This document shows, one piece after another, positions 40,706 through 48,981 of a DNA stretch of 64,000 bases. A program made the translations under genes and the position numbers. This DNA is from Cytophagales bacterium (lineage in GTDB: Bacteria > Bacteroidota > Bacteroidia > Cytophagales > Microscillaceae): positions 358,117 through 422,116 of the forward strand of contig RDZE01000015.1 in assembly GCA_004293905.1 (NCBI GenBank). The letters run 5' to 3'. Each line of letters begins with the position of its first letter. Within the stretch, counting starts at the first letter, position 1. The notes under the pieces were generated by a model. The model saw only the letters and a program-made list of their open reading frames with translations, was not told the origin of the DNA and ran no database searches.

Positions 40706-41506
40706 CTAATCTATAAAATCAGGTTGTTCGCGGCTGATGCGTTGCAAAAGAGGCTGAAACTGAAACCAGCCCGCTAAGGGATTGCCTAATTCTTGTTTGG
40801 TTTTGGCTGCTACCTCGTGCCGTATTTCGCTGGGTGCTATTCCTGTTGAAAGTGCCAACATTTGTACTTGACAACTTCTCTCCATCGTAATAAACCACCA
40901 AGCAGCTTCTTCTACGGTGTAGCCTACGGTAAGTAATCCGTGATTTTGAAGAATACAGGCTTTGTTTTTGCCTAATGCATGGGCGATGCGTTGCCCCTCC
41001 TCAAGCTCATTGACTACTCCCGTATAATCGTCAAAAAGTGCGTGGTCTTCATAGAAAGCACAAGCATCTTGAGTAATAGGTTTGAGAGATTGCCCTAAGG
41101 TAGAAAAAGCACGACCATAGGTAGAGTGAGAGTGTGCAGCAGCAATGATTTCGGGGCGGGCTTCGTGGATTTGTGAGTGAATAGCAAAAGCGGCTCTATT
41201 GACCATCGGGTGCTTTCCTTCCACTATTTCGCCTTGTTTATTAACGAGTATTAGGTCAGAAACTTTGATATGCCCAAAATGTAAGCCAAAAGGATTGACC
41301 CAAAAACAGTCTTCCTTTTCGGGGTCTCTGACGGTGATGTGCCCTGCGACACCCTCATCGAAACCAAATTTTGAGAAAAGGCGAAAAGCAGCAGCTAACA
41401 TACGTTTTCGGTATTGGCGCGTTTCTTCGTGCGAAGCAAATTGAGGGGGTCCAAAGCCCTGTGCTAATACGGCACGTTGGGCGGCGGTGAGTTCTGTTGT
41501 TTCCAT
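40706..41506 (-). CDS. class II aldolase/adducin family protein
   Basis: 266 residues. A zinc-dependent class II aldolase fold of the adducin/L-fuculose-phosphate type: GHITVRDPEKEDCFWVNPFGLHFGHI, zinc-binding AAHSHSTYGRAF, and a third histidine in LQNHGLLTVG. The N-terminal AQRAVLAQGFGPPQFA and QYRKRMLAAAFRLFSKFGFDEGVAGHIT match family members in proteobacteria of about 250 residues. The substrate is unknown; no sugar-phosphate operon is nearby. Cytoplasmic. Confidence 0.88.
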   Translation of the reverse strand: METTELTAAQRAVLAQGFGPPQFASHEETRQYRKRMLAAAFRLFSKFGFDEGVAGHITVRDPEKEDCFWVNPFGLHFGHIKVSDLILVNKQGEIVEGKHPMVNRAAFAIHSQIHEARPEIIAAAHSHSTYGRAFSTLGQSLKPITQDACAFYEDHALFDDYTGVVNELEEGQRIAHALGKNKACILQNHGLLTVGYTVEEAAWWFITMERSCQVQMLALSTGIAPSEIRHEVAAKTKQELGNPLAGWFQFQPLLQRISREQPDFID

Positions 41507-41543
41507 TTTTTTGCGCTTACTTAATGTCTAATTGAACGAAAAC

Positions 41544-41574
41544 CAAAGATACTTTTTTTCTTTGAATTATGCAA
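41544..41574 (-). promoter_or_regulatory. Bacteroidota-type promoter for the class II aldolase gene
   Basis: On the minus strand, TTG (plus 41572-41574), a 20-base spacer, and TATCTTTG (41551-41544). The -33 part overlaps the last codons of the upstream NADAR gene. Start codon at 41506. Confidence 0.55.
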
Positions 41575-42115
41575 GTTGCATGAGTCTATCTCTTACCTCC
41601 ATGAGCGCAAATCCGAGTAGATTTTTTCCTTGCCAATGAGCAGGATTTTGGCTATTAGGGTCAGCGGCACTGAGTCCTATACCCCAAATTTTATCATAAG
41701 GGCTTGCTTCTACTAAGATTGCATTTTGAGTTTCAAGTAGAAAATTTTGTAATGGTTCATTTTGAGAAAATTTATGAAAATTGCCTTCTACTACTATATC
41801 GTAGCATCTTTCTGACCAAATCTGCCCATCAAAAGGGCTTACTTTTCGCCCTAAAGCTTTAGCATCTTTGGGAGTAGGGGCGGTTAAAATTTTTTCTAAT
41901 GTGGTAAAGTCTTTGAATAAACGTGCTTTTTCTGCCATCATCCAATGTTCGGCAGTATTGTATTGAACTCCTTGTACCATAAAATTGCACAACCACCATT
42001 GACTAAGACAAGTGCTTGTAATTTTGCCACTTTTGTGGGGTTGGTGTCCCCAAAAGAGTAAAAATATTTTCGAATTGGGGTCATTTTCTATCAACCAATC
42101 TAAAGAATATTTCAT
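41567..42115 (-). CDS. NADAR-family protein (YbiA-like)
   Basis: 182 residues. The NADAR/YbiA fold is shown by FLLFWGHQP, LSQWWLCNFMVQGVQYNTAEHWMMAEKARLF, ALGRKVSPFDGQIWSERCYDIV, and the late DKIWGIGLSAADP and GKNLLGFALMEVRDRL. YbiA-type enzymes act on N-glycosidic bonds in riboflavin intermediates; other NADAR proteins handle ADP-ribosyl groups. Which of these applies here is not decidable from sequence. Its own promoter is at 42143. Confidence 0.88.
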   Translation of the reverse strand: MKYSLDWLIENDPNSKIFLLFWGHQPHKSGKITSTCLSQWWLCNFMVQGVQYNTAEHWMMAEKARLFKDFTTLEKILTAPTPKDAKALGRKVSPFDGQIWSERCYDIVVEGNFHKFSQNEPLQNFLLETQNAILVEASPYDKIWGIGLSAADPNSQNPAHWQGKNLLGFALMEVRDRLMQLA

Positions 42116-42142
42116 ATTTCAATTTTTTTTTCTAAATTTCAC

Positions 42143-42170
42143 CAAATATAGCAAACAATTTGCTTTACAA
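42143..42170 (-). promoter_or_regulatory. Bacteroidota-type promoter for the NADAR gene
   Basis: On the minus strand, TTG (plus 42168-42170), a 17-base spacer, and TATATTTG (42150-42143). Exact consensus match; the start codon lies 28 bases downstream at 42115. Confidence 0.6.
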
Positions 42171-42265
42171 GAAGGAAAAGCTATGTGTTTTAAAATATAT
42201 TTAAACGTTTATATATGTTACGTATTGCACAAAATGACCTTTCCTTCTCTTCTAAAAATAATAAA

Positions 42266-43942
42266 ATGAATACAAAAGTGACTTTTAAATACAAGTTGTA
42301 TCAAATTTTAAGAGAATCAGATGAGGCGGCTGATGAGTATAGATTGATGAGTCGTAGGTTTGATTTTTTTATGCTTACACTTATTTTTCTTAATCTGATT
42401 GCCTTTACAATTAGCACTGTAGAGTACTTTCAAGTTCGCATAGGGCTGTTTCTTGATATATTTGAACTATGCTCGCTGATTATCTTTACTTTAGAATATT
42501 TTGCGCATCTTTGGTGTATTACCGAAGATGAAAAATTCTCTCACCCTTTAAGAGGGCGCATTCATTATGCACTCACTTGGATAGCCATTATCGATTTGGT
42601 GGCTTTTTTGCCTGCCTTACTCATTTATGTATATGCCGATTTGAGCATTTTCACGACATTCAGGCTTTTTCGCTTGCTTAAGTTATGGCGTTATTCTAAT
42701 GCACTGAAAACTCTGGGGCGTATTATCAATTCTAAAAAAGCAGATTTACAGATTGTATTTTTTACTATTGTTATTTTATTGATTATTTCTTCAAGTCTTA
42801 TGTTTTATATAGAGCACGATGCACAACGTGAGGCTTATTCTAGTATTCCGCAAACGATGTGGTGGGCTATTATTACCCTTACAACAGTGGGCTATGGAGA
42901 TGTATATCCTATTACGCCTTTAGGAAAATCTTTGGGCGCATTTGTGGCTTTGTTGGGGGTTTGTTTGATTGCCTTGCCTGCGGGTATCATTTCGGCGGGC
43001 TTTATACAAGAGTTTGAAAGCCAAAAAGAGAATAAATTTTTGGGAGAAACTATAGCCAAACTCATTAATGCATTCAATAGAAGCAATCAGAAAGTAGGAA
43101 GTATACCTGCCAAACGTCGTTTTATAGATGTAATGACGGCTACAAGTCAATTAGAACTTTCAGAACAAGACATATTCCAAGCGGTTCGTAGCCATAGGGC
43201 TGGTTTGCGAGTACGCTACAAAAAAAATGATATTAAGGCGCGTTTTGCGAGTATTTTAGTAATTGAGTATTTCGATTTTAATACCCTCTATGGCACTTTT
43301 TACCAACGCAATTCACCCTATGCAATCATAGCACCGATGAGTTATGTTGACCACTTTGCAGGGCATTTTTCGGTACATCTTTCTCACTATCTCAATACGA
43401 ACTATATGTCTAATGAGATGTTTGGAGAAGAGGACACGCTCAATTTTGAGGCGGCTTTTTGCTTTACTGAAAATGATGCCTATCAACAAACCCCCGATGA
43501 TTGGGCTTTGATGGAAAATCCACCGCCAAAGGCTTTTATTGATTTTCGTAATGACTTGCACGATATTGTTAGTATGAATAGTACTGTGATTATTTTACGT
43601 ACTAACCCTTCCAACTTAGGCGATTTTCATATCTCTTTCGGAGCTATGATGATGGAAGATGGCAGCACAGATGCTACTTTTGGAGATGTGGAAAAGGTGA
43701 ATAAATTTTACCAAGAATTTAAGAAAAGAATGGAAAAAGAGGGTTTTAAATACAGCTATGCCGCGCATCAACAGTATGACCCTTTCAGTACCAAACATCT
43801 CAAACACTACCTTTGGTACACGCGGCAGGCTAATATTGTAGAAATTTGTATCGATTCAGATATTTTAGAAGTCATTGATGTAAAACTATATTATAAACTT
43901 ATTACTATTTTAGGCGATTGTATCAAACAATATTTATTTTAG
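42266..43942 (+). CDS. voltage-gated-type K+ channel with a large unrecognised C-terminal domain
   Basis: 558 residues from the ATG at 42266; the frame also opens at 42215, but the shorter start gives the usual cytoplasmic N-terminus. Six-helix Kv-type channel: S1 about 34-52, a positively charged S4 with R133, R136, K139 and R142 every third residue, and the selectivity filter TTVGYGD at 206-212 between S5 and S6. After S6 (GVCLIALPAGIISAGFI) comes a ~300-residue soluble domain (about 262-558) that I do not recognise. It contains HFAGHFSVHLSHYL, DFHISFGAMMMEDGS and a final NIVEICIDSDILEVIDVKLYYKL. Ordinary bacterial Kv channels stop soon after S6. rimM follows after three bases. Confidence 0.85.
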   Translation: MNTKVTFKYKLYQILRESDEAADEYRLMSRRFDFFMLTLIFLNLIAFTISTVEYFQVRIGLFLDIFELCSLIIFTLEYFAHLWCITEDEKFSHPLRGRIHYALTWIAIIDLVAFLPALLIYVYADLSIFTTFRLFRLLKLWRYSNALKTLGRIINSKKADLQIVFFTIVILLIISSSLMFYIEHDAQREAYSSIPQTMWWAIITLTTVGYGDVYPITPLGKSLGAFVALLGVCLIALPAGIISAGFIQEFESQKENKFLGETIAKLINAFNRSNQKVGSIPAKRRFIDVMTATSQLELSEQDIFQAVRSHRAGLRVRYKKNDIKARFASILVIEYFDFNTLYGTFYQRNSPYAIIAPMSYVDHFAGHFSVHLSHYLNTNYMSNEMFGEEDTLNFEAAFCFTENDAYQQTPDDWALMENPPPKAFIDFRNDLHDIVSMNSTVIILRTNPSNLGDFHISFGAMMMEDGSTDATFGDVEKVNKFYQEFKKRMEKEGFKYSYAAHQQYDPFSTKHLKHYLWYTRQANIVEICIDSDILEVIDVKLYYKLITILGDCIKQYLF

Positions 43943-43945
43943 AAT

Positions 43946-44509
43946 ATGCAAAAAGAGGATTGTTTCGAGTTAGGGCATATCAGCCGTAGCGTAGGATTAA
44001 AAGGCGATTTAGTGATTTTTTTAGATGTAGACGACCCTACCTATTATAAGAAATTACAAACCATTTTGGTAGAAAACCAACCCAATGTATTGATTCCTTA
44101 TACCGTTGAGCGCATCAAAATACAAGGCGAGTATGCCCACGTACATTTGCAAGACATAGCCTCACAAGAACAGGCGCGCGCATTGGCAAGCAAAAAAATT
44201 TATTTGCCCCTGCACATGCTCCCCGATATAGGCGAAGATAATTTCTATCATCATCAGGTGATTGGCTACACCGTATTTGACGAAGAAAAAGGCGCGCTTG
44301 GTACTGTGAAAGCTATTTATGAAACAGGCTTTCAAGATATTTTGGCAATGGAGTACCAAAGCAAAGAAATACTAATTCCGTTGATAGCACAAGTGTTTAA
44401 GAAAGTGAATCACAATGAGAAAAAGTTATTTGTAAATCTTCCTGAAGGTCTAATAGAGGTTTACTTGGAAGAAGAACAAGAAAAAGAACCAAAAAATAAA
44501 AAGGTATAA
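43946..44509 (+). CDS. rimM: 16S rRNA processing/ribosome maturation factor RimM
   Basis: 187 residues. RimM binds S19 and helps mature the 30S head. The N-terminal domain starts with FELGHISRSVGLKGDLVIFLDVDDPTYY, and the C-terminal PRC-barrel domain includes GYTVFDEEKGALGTVKAIYETGFQDILAMEYQSKEILIPLI and the closing VNLPEGLIEVYLEE. In many bacteria rimM sits with rpsP and trmD; here it follows a channel gene instead. The stop codon lies inside the terminator stem. Confidence 0.92.
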   Translation: MQKEDCFELGHISRSVGLKGDLVIFLDVDDPTYYKKLQTILVENQPNVLIPYTVERIKIQGEYAHVHLQDIASQEQARALASKKIYLPLHMLPDIGEDNFYHHQVIGYTVFDEEKGALGTVKAIYETGFQDILAMEYQSKEILIPLIAQVFKKVNHNEKKLFVNLPEGLIEVYLEEEQEKEPKNKKV

Positions 44510-44530
44510 GCAAAATGCCTATACCTTTTT
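44498..44530. terminator. terminator overlapping the rimM stop codon
   Basis: AAAAAGGTATA / TATACCTTTTT, an 11-base perfect stem with an 11-base loop. The TAA of rimM (44507-44509) is part of the stem, so ribosome release and termination are physically coupled. It can also serve the convergent gene. Confidence 0.75.
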
Positions 44531-44570
44531 CTTCAATTTTACTTTCCTATGGTTTTGAAAATGAAAACAA

Positions 44571-45410
44571 CTAATTAACAATAATTTCTTGGCTTACGAC
44601 TTTGCCATTTTGAGAGATTTTGAGTACATGTAAGCCCTTGTTTGCTTTGTTAATTTGTATTGTACCTTCATAACTACCTGCAAAGTCCTCAATGGTTTCT
44701 TCATATACTTTATTGCCCTGCAAGTCTGCAATTTCTATCCATACATCTCCTTTTTTCTGCGTCTGAAAGCTGAGTTTAAAACTGCCATCATTAGGATTAG
44801 GATAAATTGAGAGATTTTGGGTAAAAGGTTGTTCTGTACTAATGTTTGTATTATTTTGCTCTGTTTTTACTTCATCATTTCTAATGATAATACGTATGGT
44901 TTTTTCGCTCGCGCTGTCTTTGTTTGACTCCCATTTGAATACTTTGATTTCATCGCCAGAAAGATTTTTGAGTTCCTCCTCATCTAAATTAAAAGTCATT
45001 TTGCCGTCTTTTTCTTCAAAAGAGAAGTGAATACCTTTCTCTTCTAAGTCTTTTTTGACATGTTCGGGTAATTCATTAAAGACCTTAACATTGTCTTCAT
45101 CTCCTTTTCTGATAAAAACATGTACATTCCCTTTCTGAGTGTCAATTTTTTTTAGGTCTTTGAGTTCTTCCTCATCTAAGTTAAAAGTCATTTTGCCCTC
45201 TTTTTCCTCAAAAGAAAATTGGATACCTTTTTCTTCTAAGTCTTTTTTGACATGTTCGGGTAGCTCGCCGTTGAAAGTTTCATCGACAAGTTTCTCCCCG
45301 TTTTTAATAATGACGACTTTGTTTTCTTTCTTAATTTCTTGTGCTTGTGTAGTTTGTTGCTGAAACAAAGCAATTGGCAACAAAAAAGCTAAAATGGTTA
45401 AGTTTTTCAT
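44571..45410 (-). CDS. secreted protein with internal 64-residue duplication and T9SS sorting domain
   Basis: 279 residues: signal peptide (NLTILAFLLPIALFQQQTTQA-Q), then two near-identical blocks. Residues 49-86 and 113-150 share 35 of 38 positions (core PEHVKKDLEEKGI, SFEE, GKMTFNLDEEEL). The differences are Q64/H128, E71/D135 and D85/N149. With the less similar strands before them the repeat unit is 64 residues. The last ~85 residues are a T9SS type A sorting domain (LSIYPNPNDGSFKLSFQT ... GLHVLKISQNGKVVSQEIIVN). The protein is therefore probably placed on the cell surface. Cargo function unknown. Confidence 0.8.
   Translation of the reverse strand: MKNLTILAFLLPIALFQQQTTQAQEIKKENKVVIIKNGEKLVDETFNGELPEHVKKDLEEKGIQFSFEEKEGKMTFNLDEEELKDLKKIDTQKGNVHVFIRKGDEDNVKVFNELPEHVKKDLEEKGIHFSFEEKDGKMTFNLDEEELKNLSGDEIKVFKWESNKDSASEKTIRIIIRNDEVKTEQNNTNISTEQPFTQNLSIYPNPNDGSFKLSFQTQKKGDVWIEIADLQGNKVYEETIEDFAGSYEGTIQINKANKGLHVLKISQNGKVVSQEIIVN
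44961..45074 (-). repeat. second copy of the duplicated coding block
   Basis: 114 bases coding for residues 113-150. By eye about nine in ten bases are identical to the copy at 45153-45266, and the amino-acid identity is 35/38. Confidence 0.85.
45153..45266 (-). repeat. first copy of the duplicated coding block
   Basis: 114 bases coding for residues 49-86 of the same gene; direct repeat of 44961-45074 with a period of 192 bases (64 codons). Confidence 0.85.
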
Positions 45411-45462
45411 AAAATAATAAAAGATGTTTAATGGTGAAAAATCTAATTTTCAATTATAAGAC

Positions 45463-45470
45463 AAATGTAC
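45463..45470 (-). promoter_or_regulatory. -7 element TACATTTG for the repeat/sorting-domain gene
   Basis: Exact TAnnTTTG match on the minus strand, 52 bases upstream of the ATG at 45410. No TTG at standard spacing was seen. Confidence 0.4.
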
Positions 45471-45642
45471 GATAGTTTTCGTAGTTGTATTCATTTTAAC
45501 TGTTAAAGAGTGTTAAAGAAACCTAAAAAAATGTTAAATCACTCATTGAGCGGTGTAATGAGCCTAAAAACATAAAAAAAGGAAAAATCATGCTTTTTTT
45601 TCAATAAAAATATGTAGTTTTGAAACAAAGAGATGAAAAGAT

Positions 45643-47055
45643 ATGGAAAAATACTATGACCATGATAGCGAAAGTGGAGTAATGGAGGCTGTAGAACGGT
45701 TTGAAAAAATGCTGCGCGAAAACCAAAATTTTTTCTTTGATGCCGAAGTTTATGAAATGATTATAGACTATTATAAATCAAAAAATAAACTAGAACGTGC
45801 CCTCCAAACTTGTGAAATTGCGCTCAAACAACACCCCTTTTCAGCCGAGTTACTATTGGAAAAAGCATCGATACTTACACACCAAGAAAAATATGGCAAG
45901 GCTCTTTTCATTGTCGAGAAACTATCGTTAGTACACCCCAATGATGCCGATATTTTAATGCTCAAAGCCCAAATTTATCAATATACAGGGCGCGCGCAAG
46001 AAGCTATTAGAATACTCCAAGAAGTAAGCATACAAAATAATGAGAAAGAAGAAGCCTACTATAGACTTGCTCAATTGCTTATGCAAGAAGAAAAACACAA
46101 ACAAGCTACTGCTTATCTCTTCAAAATACTGCAACTAAATATTAGCCACGACGAAGCCGCTCAAGAACTCATATACTGCCTGCACCTCACAGAAAGTTAT
46201 GAAGAAGGCAAAACTTTTTTTAATACTCTTTTAGACGAAGACCCTTATTGTTATCAGGCTTGGTATTATATCGGACTATTACATCATCATTTTCAACAAT
46301 ACGAAGACGCACTTTTTGCCTTAGACTATGCCACCATCATTCGCGAAGATTTTGCAGAAGCCTACGTCGAGATAGGGCATGTATACATGAATGCAAAAAT
46401 GTATAAAAATGCCATACAATCTTACGAACAAGCTCTCAAGCATCTTAGCCCGAACGCTGAATTGTACTGCCATATTGCAGCCGCTTATGAGAAAAACAAA
46501 CAATTTCCACCTGCCCAGCATTATTATAAAAAAGCACTTAGCGAAAGCCCCGAATGGGACGAGGCTTGGTACGGAATGGCAACTTGTATGATGGCAAAAG
46601 AACGTTGGCACGATGCCATTCACTACGCAAAAAAAGCCTTACAAATCAATGCTTTTCAAGAAAACTATTGGTTTCTATTAGCCAGAGCCGAGCACCAAAT
46701 GGGTAATGTACACTCAAGCGATGAGGCTTATATGCGCTCAAGCGAAATTTATCCCTCTTTCGAAGAGTTATGGTTGCATTGGTCTATGCTACACTACGAA
46801 AGTGGCAATGAAAACAAAGCCATCAATATCGTTTTAGAAGGCTTAGACGAACTACCTGACTCTGCTTTGCTCATTTATCGCCTTGCCGCCTACCTCATTA
46901 TGAGCGGAAGATACAAAGAAGCATTTGTTTATTTAGAAAAAGCATTAATTTTGGACTTTGATAAACACACCTCTCTCTTCGAGTTCTTTCCTGAGCTCGA
47001 AATGCAGAAGGCTTTATACAGAATTATAGAACAATACAGAAAAGAAAATTTATGA
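45643..47055 (+). CDS. tetratricopeptide-repeat protein
   Basis: 470 residues of TPR helix pairs, cytoplasmic. Repeats are clear from about residue 40 on (KLERALQTCEIALKQHPFSAELLLEKASIL, KYGKALFIVEKLSLVHPNDADILMLKAQIY, ... RWHDAIHYAKKALQINAFQENYWFLLARAEH), at least ten units. It overlaps the phosphosulfolactate synthase gene by four bases (ATGA), the classical sign of translational coupling. TPR proteins are scaffolds; the coupling suggests the two proteins are made together, but no direct functional link is known to me. Confidence 0.82.
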   Translation: MEKYYDHDSESGVMEAVERFEKMLRENQNFFFDAEVYEMIIDYYKSKNKLERALQTCEIALKQHPFSAELLLEKASILTHQEKYGKALFIVEKLSLVHPNDADILMLKAQIYQYTGRAQEAIRILQEVSIQNNEKEEAYYRLAQLLMQEEKHKQATAYLFKILQLNISHDEAAQELIYCLHLTESYEEGKTFFNTLLDEDPYCYQAWYYIGLLHHHFQQYEDALFALDYATIIREDFAEAYVEIGHVYMNAKMYKNAIQSYEQALKHLSPNAELYCHIAAAYEKNKQFPPAQHYYKKALSESPEWDEAWYGMATCMMAKERWHDAIHYAKKALQINAFQENYWFLLARAEHQMGNVHSSDEAYMRSSEIYPSFEELWLHWSMLHYESGNENKAINIVLEGLDELPDSALLIYRLAAYLIMSGRYKEAFVYLEKALILDFDKHTSLFEFFPELEMQKALYRIIEQYRKENL

Positions 47056-47837
47056 CCTATCAAGAACACCCTAATTATGTACTCAAAAATGTCCCTGAAA
47101 GAACTTTAAAACCAAGGCAAAACGGGCTTACAATGGTAATGGACAAAGGCTTAAGCACTCGCGAAGCCGAAGACCTCGTACAAGTTTCAGGAGATTTGAT
47201 TGATATTATCAAATTGGGTTGGGCAACCTCTTATGTTACCCCTACCCAAGTATTGAGGCAAAAATTAGAAGTATACCGACAAGCGGGCATTCCTTTTTAT
47301 TTCGGAGGAACACTCTTCGAGGCTTTCTATATCAGAGGGCAATTTGATGACTATAGAAAAGTACTTGACAAATACCAAATGCCTTTGGCAGAAGTATCTG
47401 ATGGCTCTATAGAAATGCCACACGATGAAAAATGCAAAATGATTCATCAACTATCTCAACAAACACAAGTACTCTCAGAAGTAGGCTCAAAAGATGCCGA
47501 AAAAATACTTGCTCCTTACCAATGGATAGAACTCATGAAAGCCGAACTCGAAGCAGGTGCTTGGAAGGTAATTGGCGAAGCGCGTGAAGCAGGCAATGTA
47601 GGTCTTTTCAGAGAAACAGGCGAAGTAAGACAAGGTTTGGTAAAAGAAATTATACATAGCATACCCGCTGATAAAATCATCTGGGAAGCACCACAAAAAT
47701 CTCAACAAGTTTGGTTTATTAAACTTGTAGGTGCTAATGTTAATTTAGGCAATATAGCCCCGAACGAAGTGATTCCACTCGAAACAATTCGCTTGGGCTT
47801 GCGTGGCGATACTTTTATGCATTTTCTAAATAGCTAA
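47052..47837 (+). CDS. comA: phosphosulfolactate synthase
   Basis: 261 residues, TIM-barrel ComA family. The enzyme adds sulfite to phosphoenolpyruvate to give (R)-phosphosulfolactate. Motifs: GLTMVMDKGLSTREAEDLV, IDIIKLGWATSYV with the active-site lysine region, FYFGGTLFEAFYIRGQ, LAEVSDGSIEMP, and the strongly conserved WEAPQKSQQVWFIKLVGANVNLGNI. In archaea this starts coenzyme M synthesis. Bacteria lack methanogenesis, so here it may feed sulfolactate or cysteate, a precursor for the sulfonolipids known from Cytophaga-group bacteria (inference). It ends before a terminator. Confidence 0.9.
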   Translation: MTYQEHPNYVLKNVPERTLKPRQNGLTMVMDKGLSTREAEDLVQVSGDLIDIIKLGWATSYVTPTQVLRQKLEVYRQAGIPFYFGGTLFEAFYIRGQFDDYRKVLDKYQMPLAEVSDGSIEMPHDEKCKMIHQLSQQTQVLSEVGSKDAEKILAPYQWIELMKAELEAGAWKVIGEAREAGNVGLFRETGEVRQGLVKEIIHSIPADKIIWEAPQKSQQVWFIKLVGANVNLGNIAPNEVIPLETIRLGLRGDTFMHFLNS

Positions 47838-47845
47838 AACAAAAC

Positions 47846-47875
47846 AAGACTGTCTGAAAAAAGGCAGTCTTTATT
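47846..47875 (+). terminator. terminator after the TPR-comA pair
   Basis: AAGACTGTC / GGCAGTCTT (nine pairs with one G-T), an eight-base loop, then TTATTTCTCTC. Nine bases after the stop at 47837. Confidence 0.65.
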
Positions 47876-47916
47876 TCTCTCTCTATATATTATAACCACT
47901 CAAAAACCTCTGCTTT

Positions 47917-48981
47917 ATGTCCAGACAGCATCAAGTAATAGCGTTTGTGATAGCCTTATTTTGCCTTGCCATCTTTTCCCAAGCCAAAATCAAAACACCT
48001 TATGTTTTTGCGCCCAAAGAAAAACTTTCTGACTATGATTTCTTCAAAGGTAATATAGCCGAGCAAAATCCACAAGAAGATGTTATCCCTTACCAACTCA
48101 ATACTCCTCTTTTTTCTGACTATGCCGAAAAATTGCGCTTTGTACGCCTACCTATAGGTGCAAAGGCAACCTATCAGCCCGAAGAAGTAATTGATTTCCC
48201 TGTGGGTACTGTCATTATCAAAACATTTTATTACCCCAAAGACTTTCGCAACCCTCTCAAAGGGAGGCAAATTGTAGAAACGCGCCTGCTCGTCAAAGAA
48301 GAAAATACTTGGTCTGCTTGGACTTACATCTGGAACGACACGCAAACAGATGCTTTTTTGGAGGTAGCAGGCGAAACCAAAGAAATAAGTTGGATACACA
48401 CTGATGGAAAGAAAAAAACAATACAATATAGCATACCCAATATCAACCAATGCAAAGGCTGCCACAATAGAGATGAAAAAATGACTCCCATTGGTCTTAG
48501 CATACGTCAGCTTAATGGAACATTCGAATACACCAATGAGGGTACAATGAATCAATTGGTTTATTGGCAAAAGCATCAACTGATTAGTCAATTACCCACA
48601 GATAGTACTACTTGGGGAAAAATACCTATTTGGAATGACCCTAATACAGGAAGTATAGACCAGCGCGCACGTGCTTGGTTAGAAATCAACTGTGCACATT
48701 GCCATCACCCACAAGGACCTGCACGCACTTCAGGCTTGTTTTTGTCCTACAACGAAAAAGACCCTATCAAATTTGGCGTTTTCAAAACACCAGTAGCAGC
48801 GGGCAGAGGTTCAGGGGGGTTGCAATACAGCATCGTGCCTGCCAAACCAGAAGAATCTATCTTGTACTACCGTATCAATAGCACAGACCCAGGCGTAATG
48901 ATGCCCGAATTAGGACGAACCATTGTTCATCAAGAAGGGGCATTACTCATCAAAAACTGGATAAAAAGCCTACAACCCTAA
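47917..48981 (+). CDS. SO2930-family diheme c-type cytochrome
   Basis: 354 residues with a signal peptide (VIAFVIALFCLAIFSQA-K). Two heme-attachment motifs are visible: CKGCH near residue 184 and CAHCH near residue 258, with a distal PGVMMPELGR segment providing the probable methionine ligand. The spacing and PYQLNTPLFSDYAEKLRFVRLP N-terminus match the SO2930/HNE_0200-type family. Periplasmic electron carrier of unknown partner; relatives often neighbour a beta-helix repeat protein, which is absent here. The last four bases overlap the convergent M23 gene. Confidence 0.85.
   Translation: MSRQHQVIAFVIALFCLAIFSQAKIKTPYVFAPKEKLSDYDFFKGNIAEQNPQEDVIPYQLNTPLFSDYAEKLRFVRLPIGAKATYQPEEVIDFPVGTVIIKTFYYPKDFRNPLKGRQIVETRLLVKEENTWSAWTYIWNDTQTDAFLEVAGETKEISWIHTDGKKKTIQYSIPNINQCKGCHNRDEKMTPIGLSIRQLNGTFEYTNEGTMNQLVYWQKHQLISQLPTDSTTWGKIPIWNDPNTGSIDQRARAWLEINCAHCHHPQGPARTSGLFLSYNEKDPIKFGVFKTPVAAGRGSGGLQYSIVPAKPEESILYYRINSTDPGVMMPELGRTIVHQEGALLIKNWIKSLQP

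Noticed and set aside
44961..45266. CRISPR-like direct repeats
   Set aside because: There are only two units; they are inside an open reading frame and encode near-identical protein segments, so this is a coding duplication.
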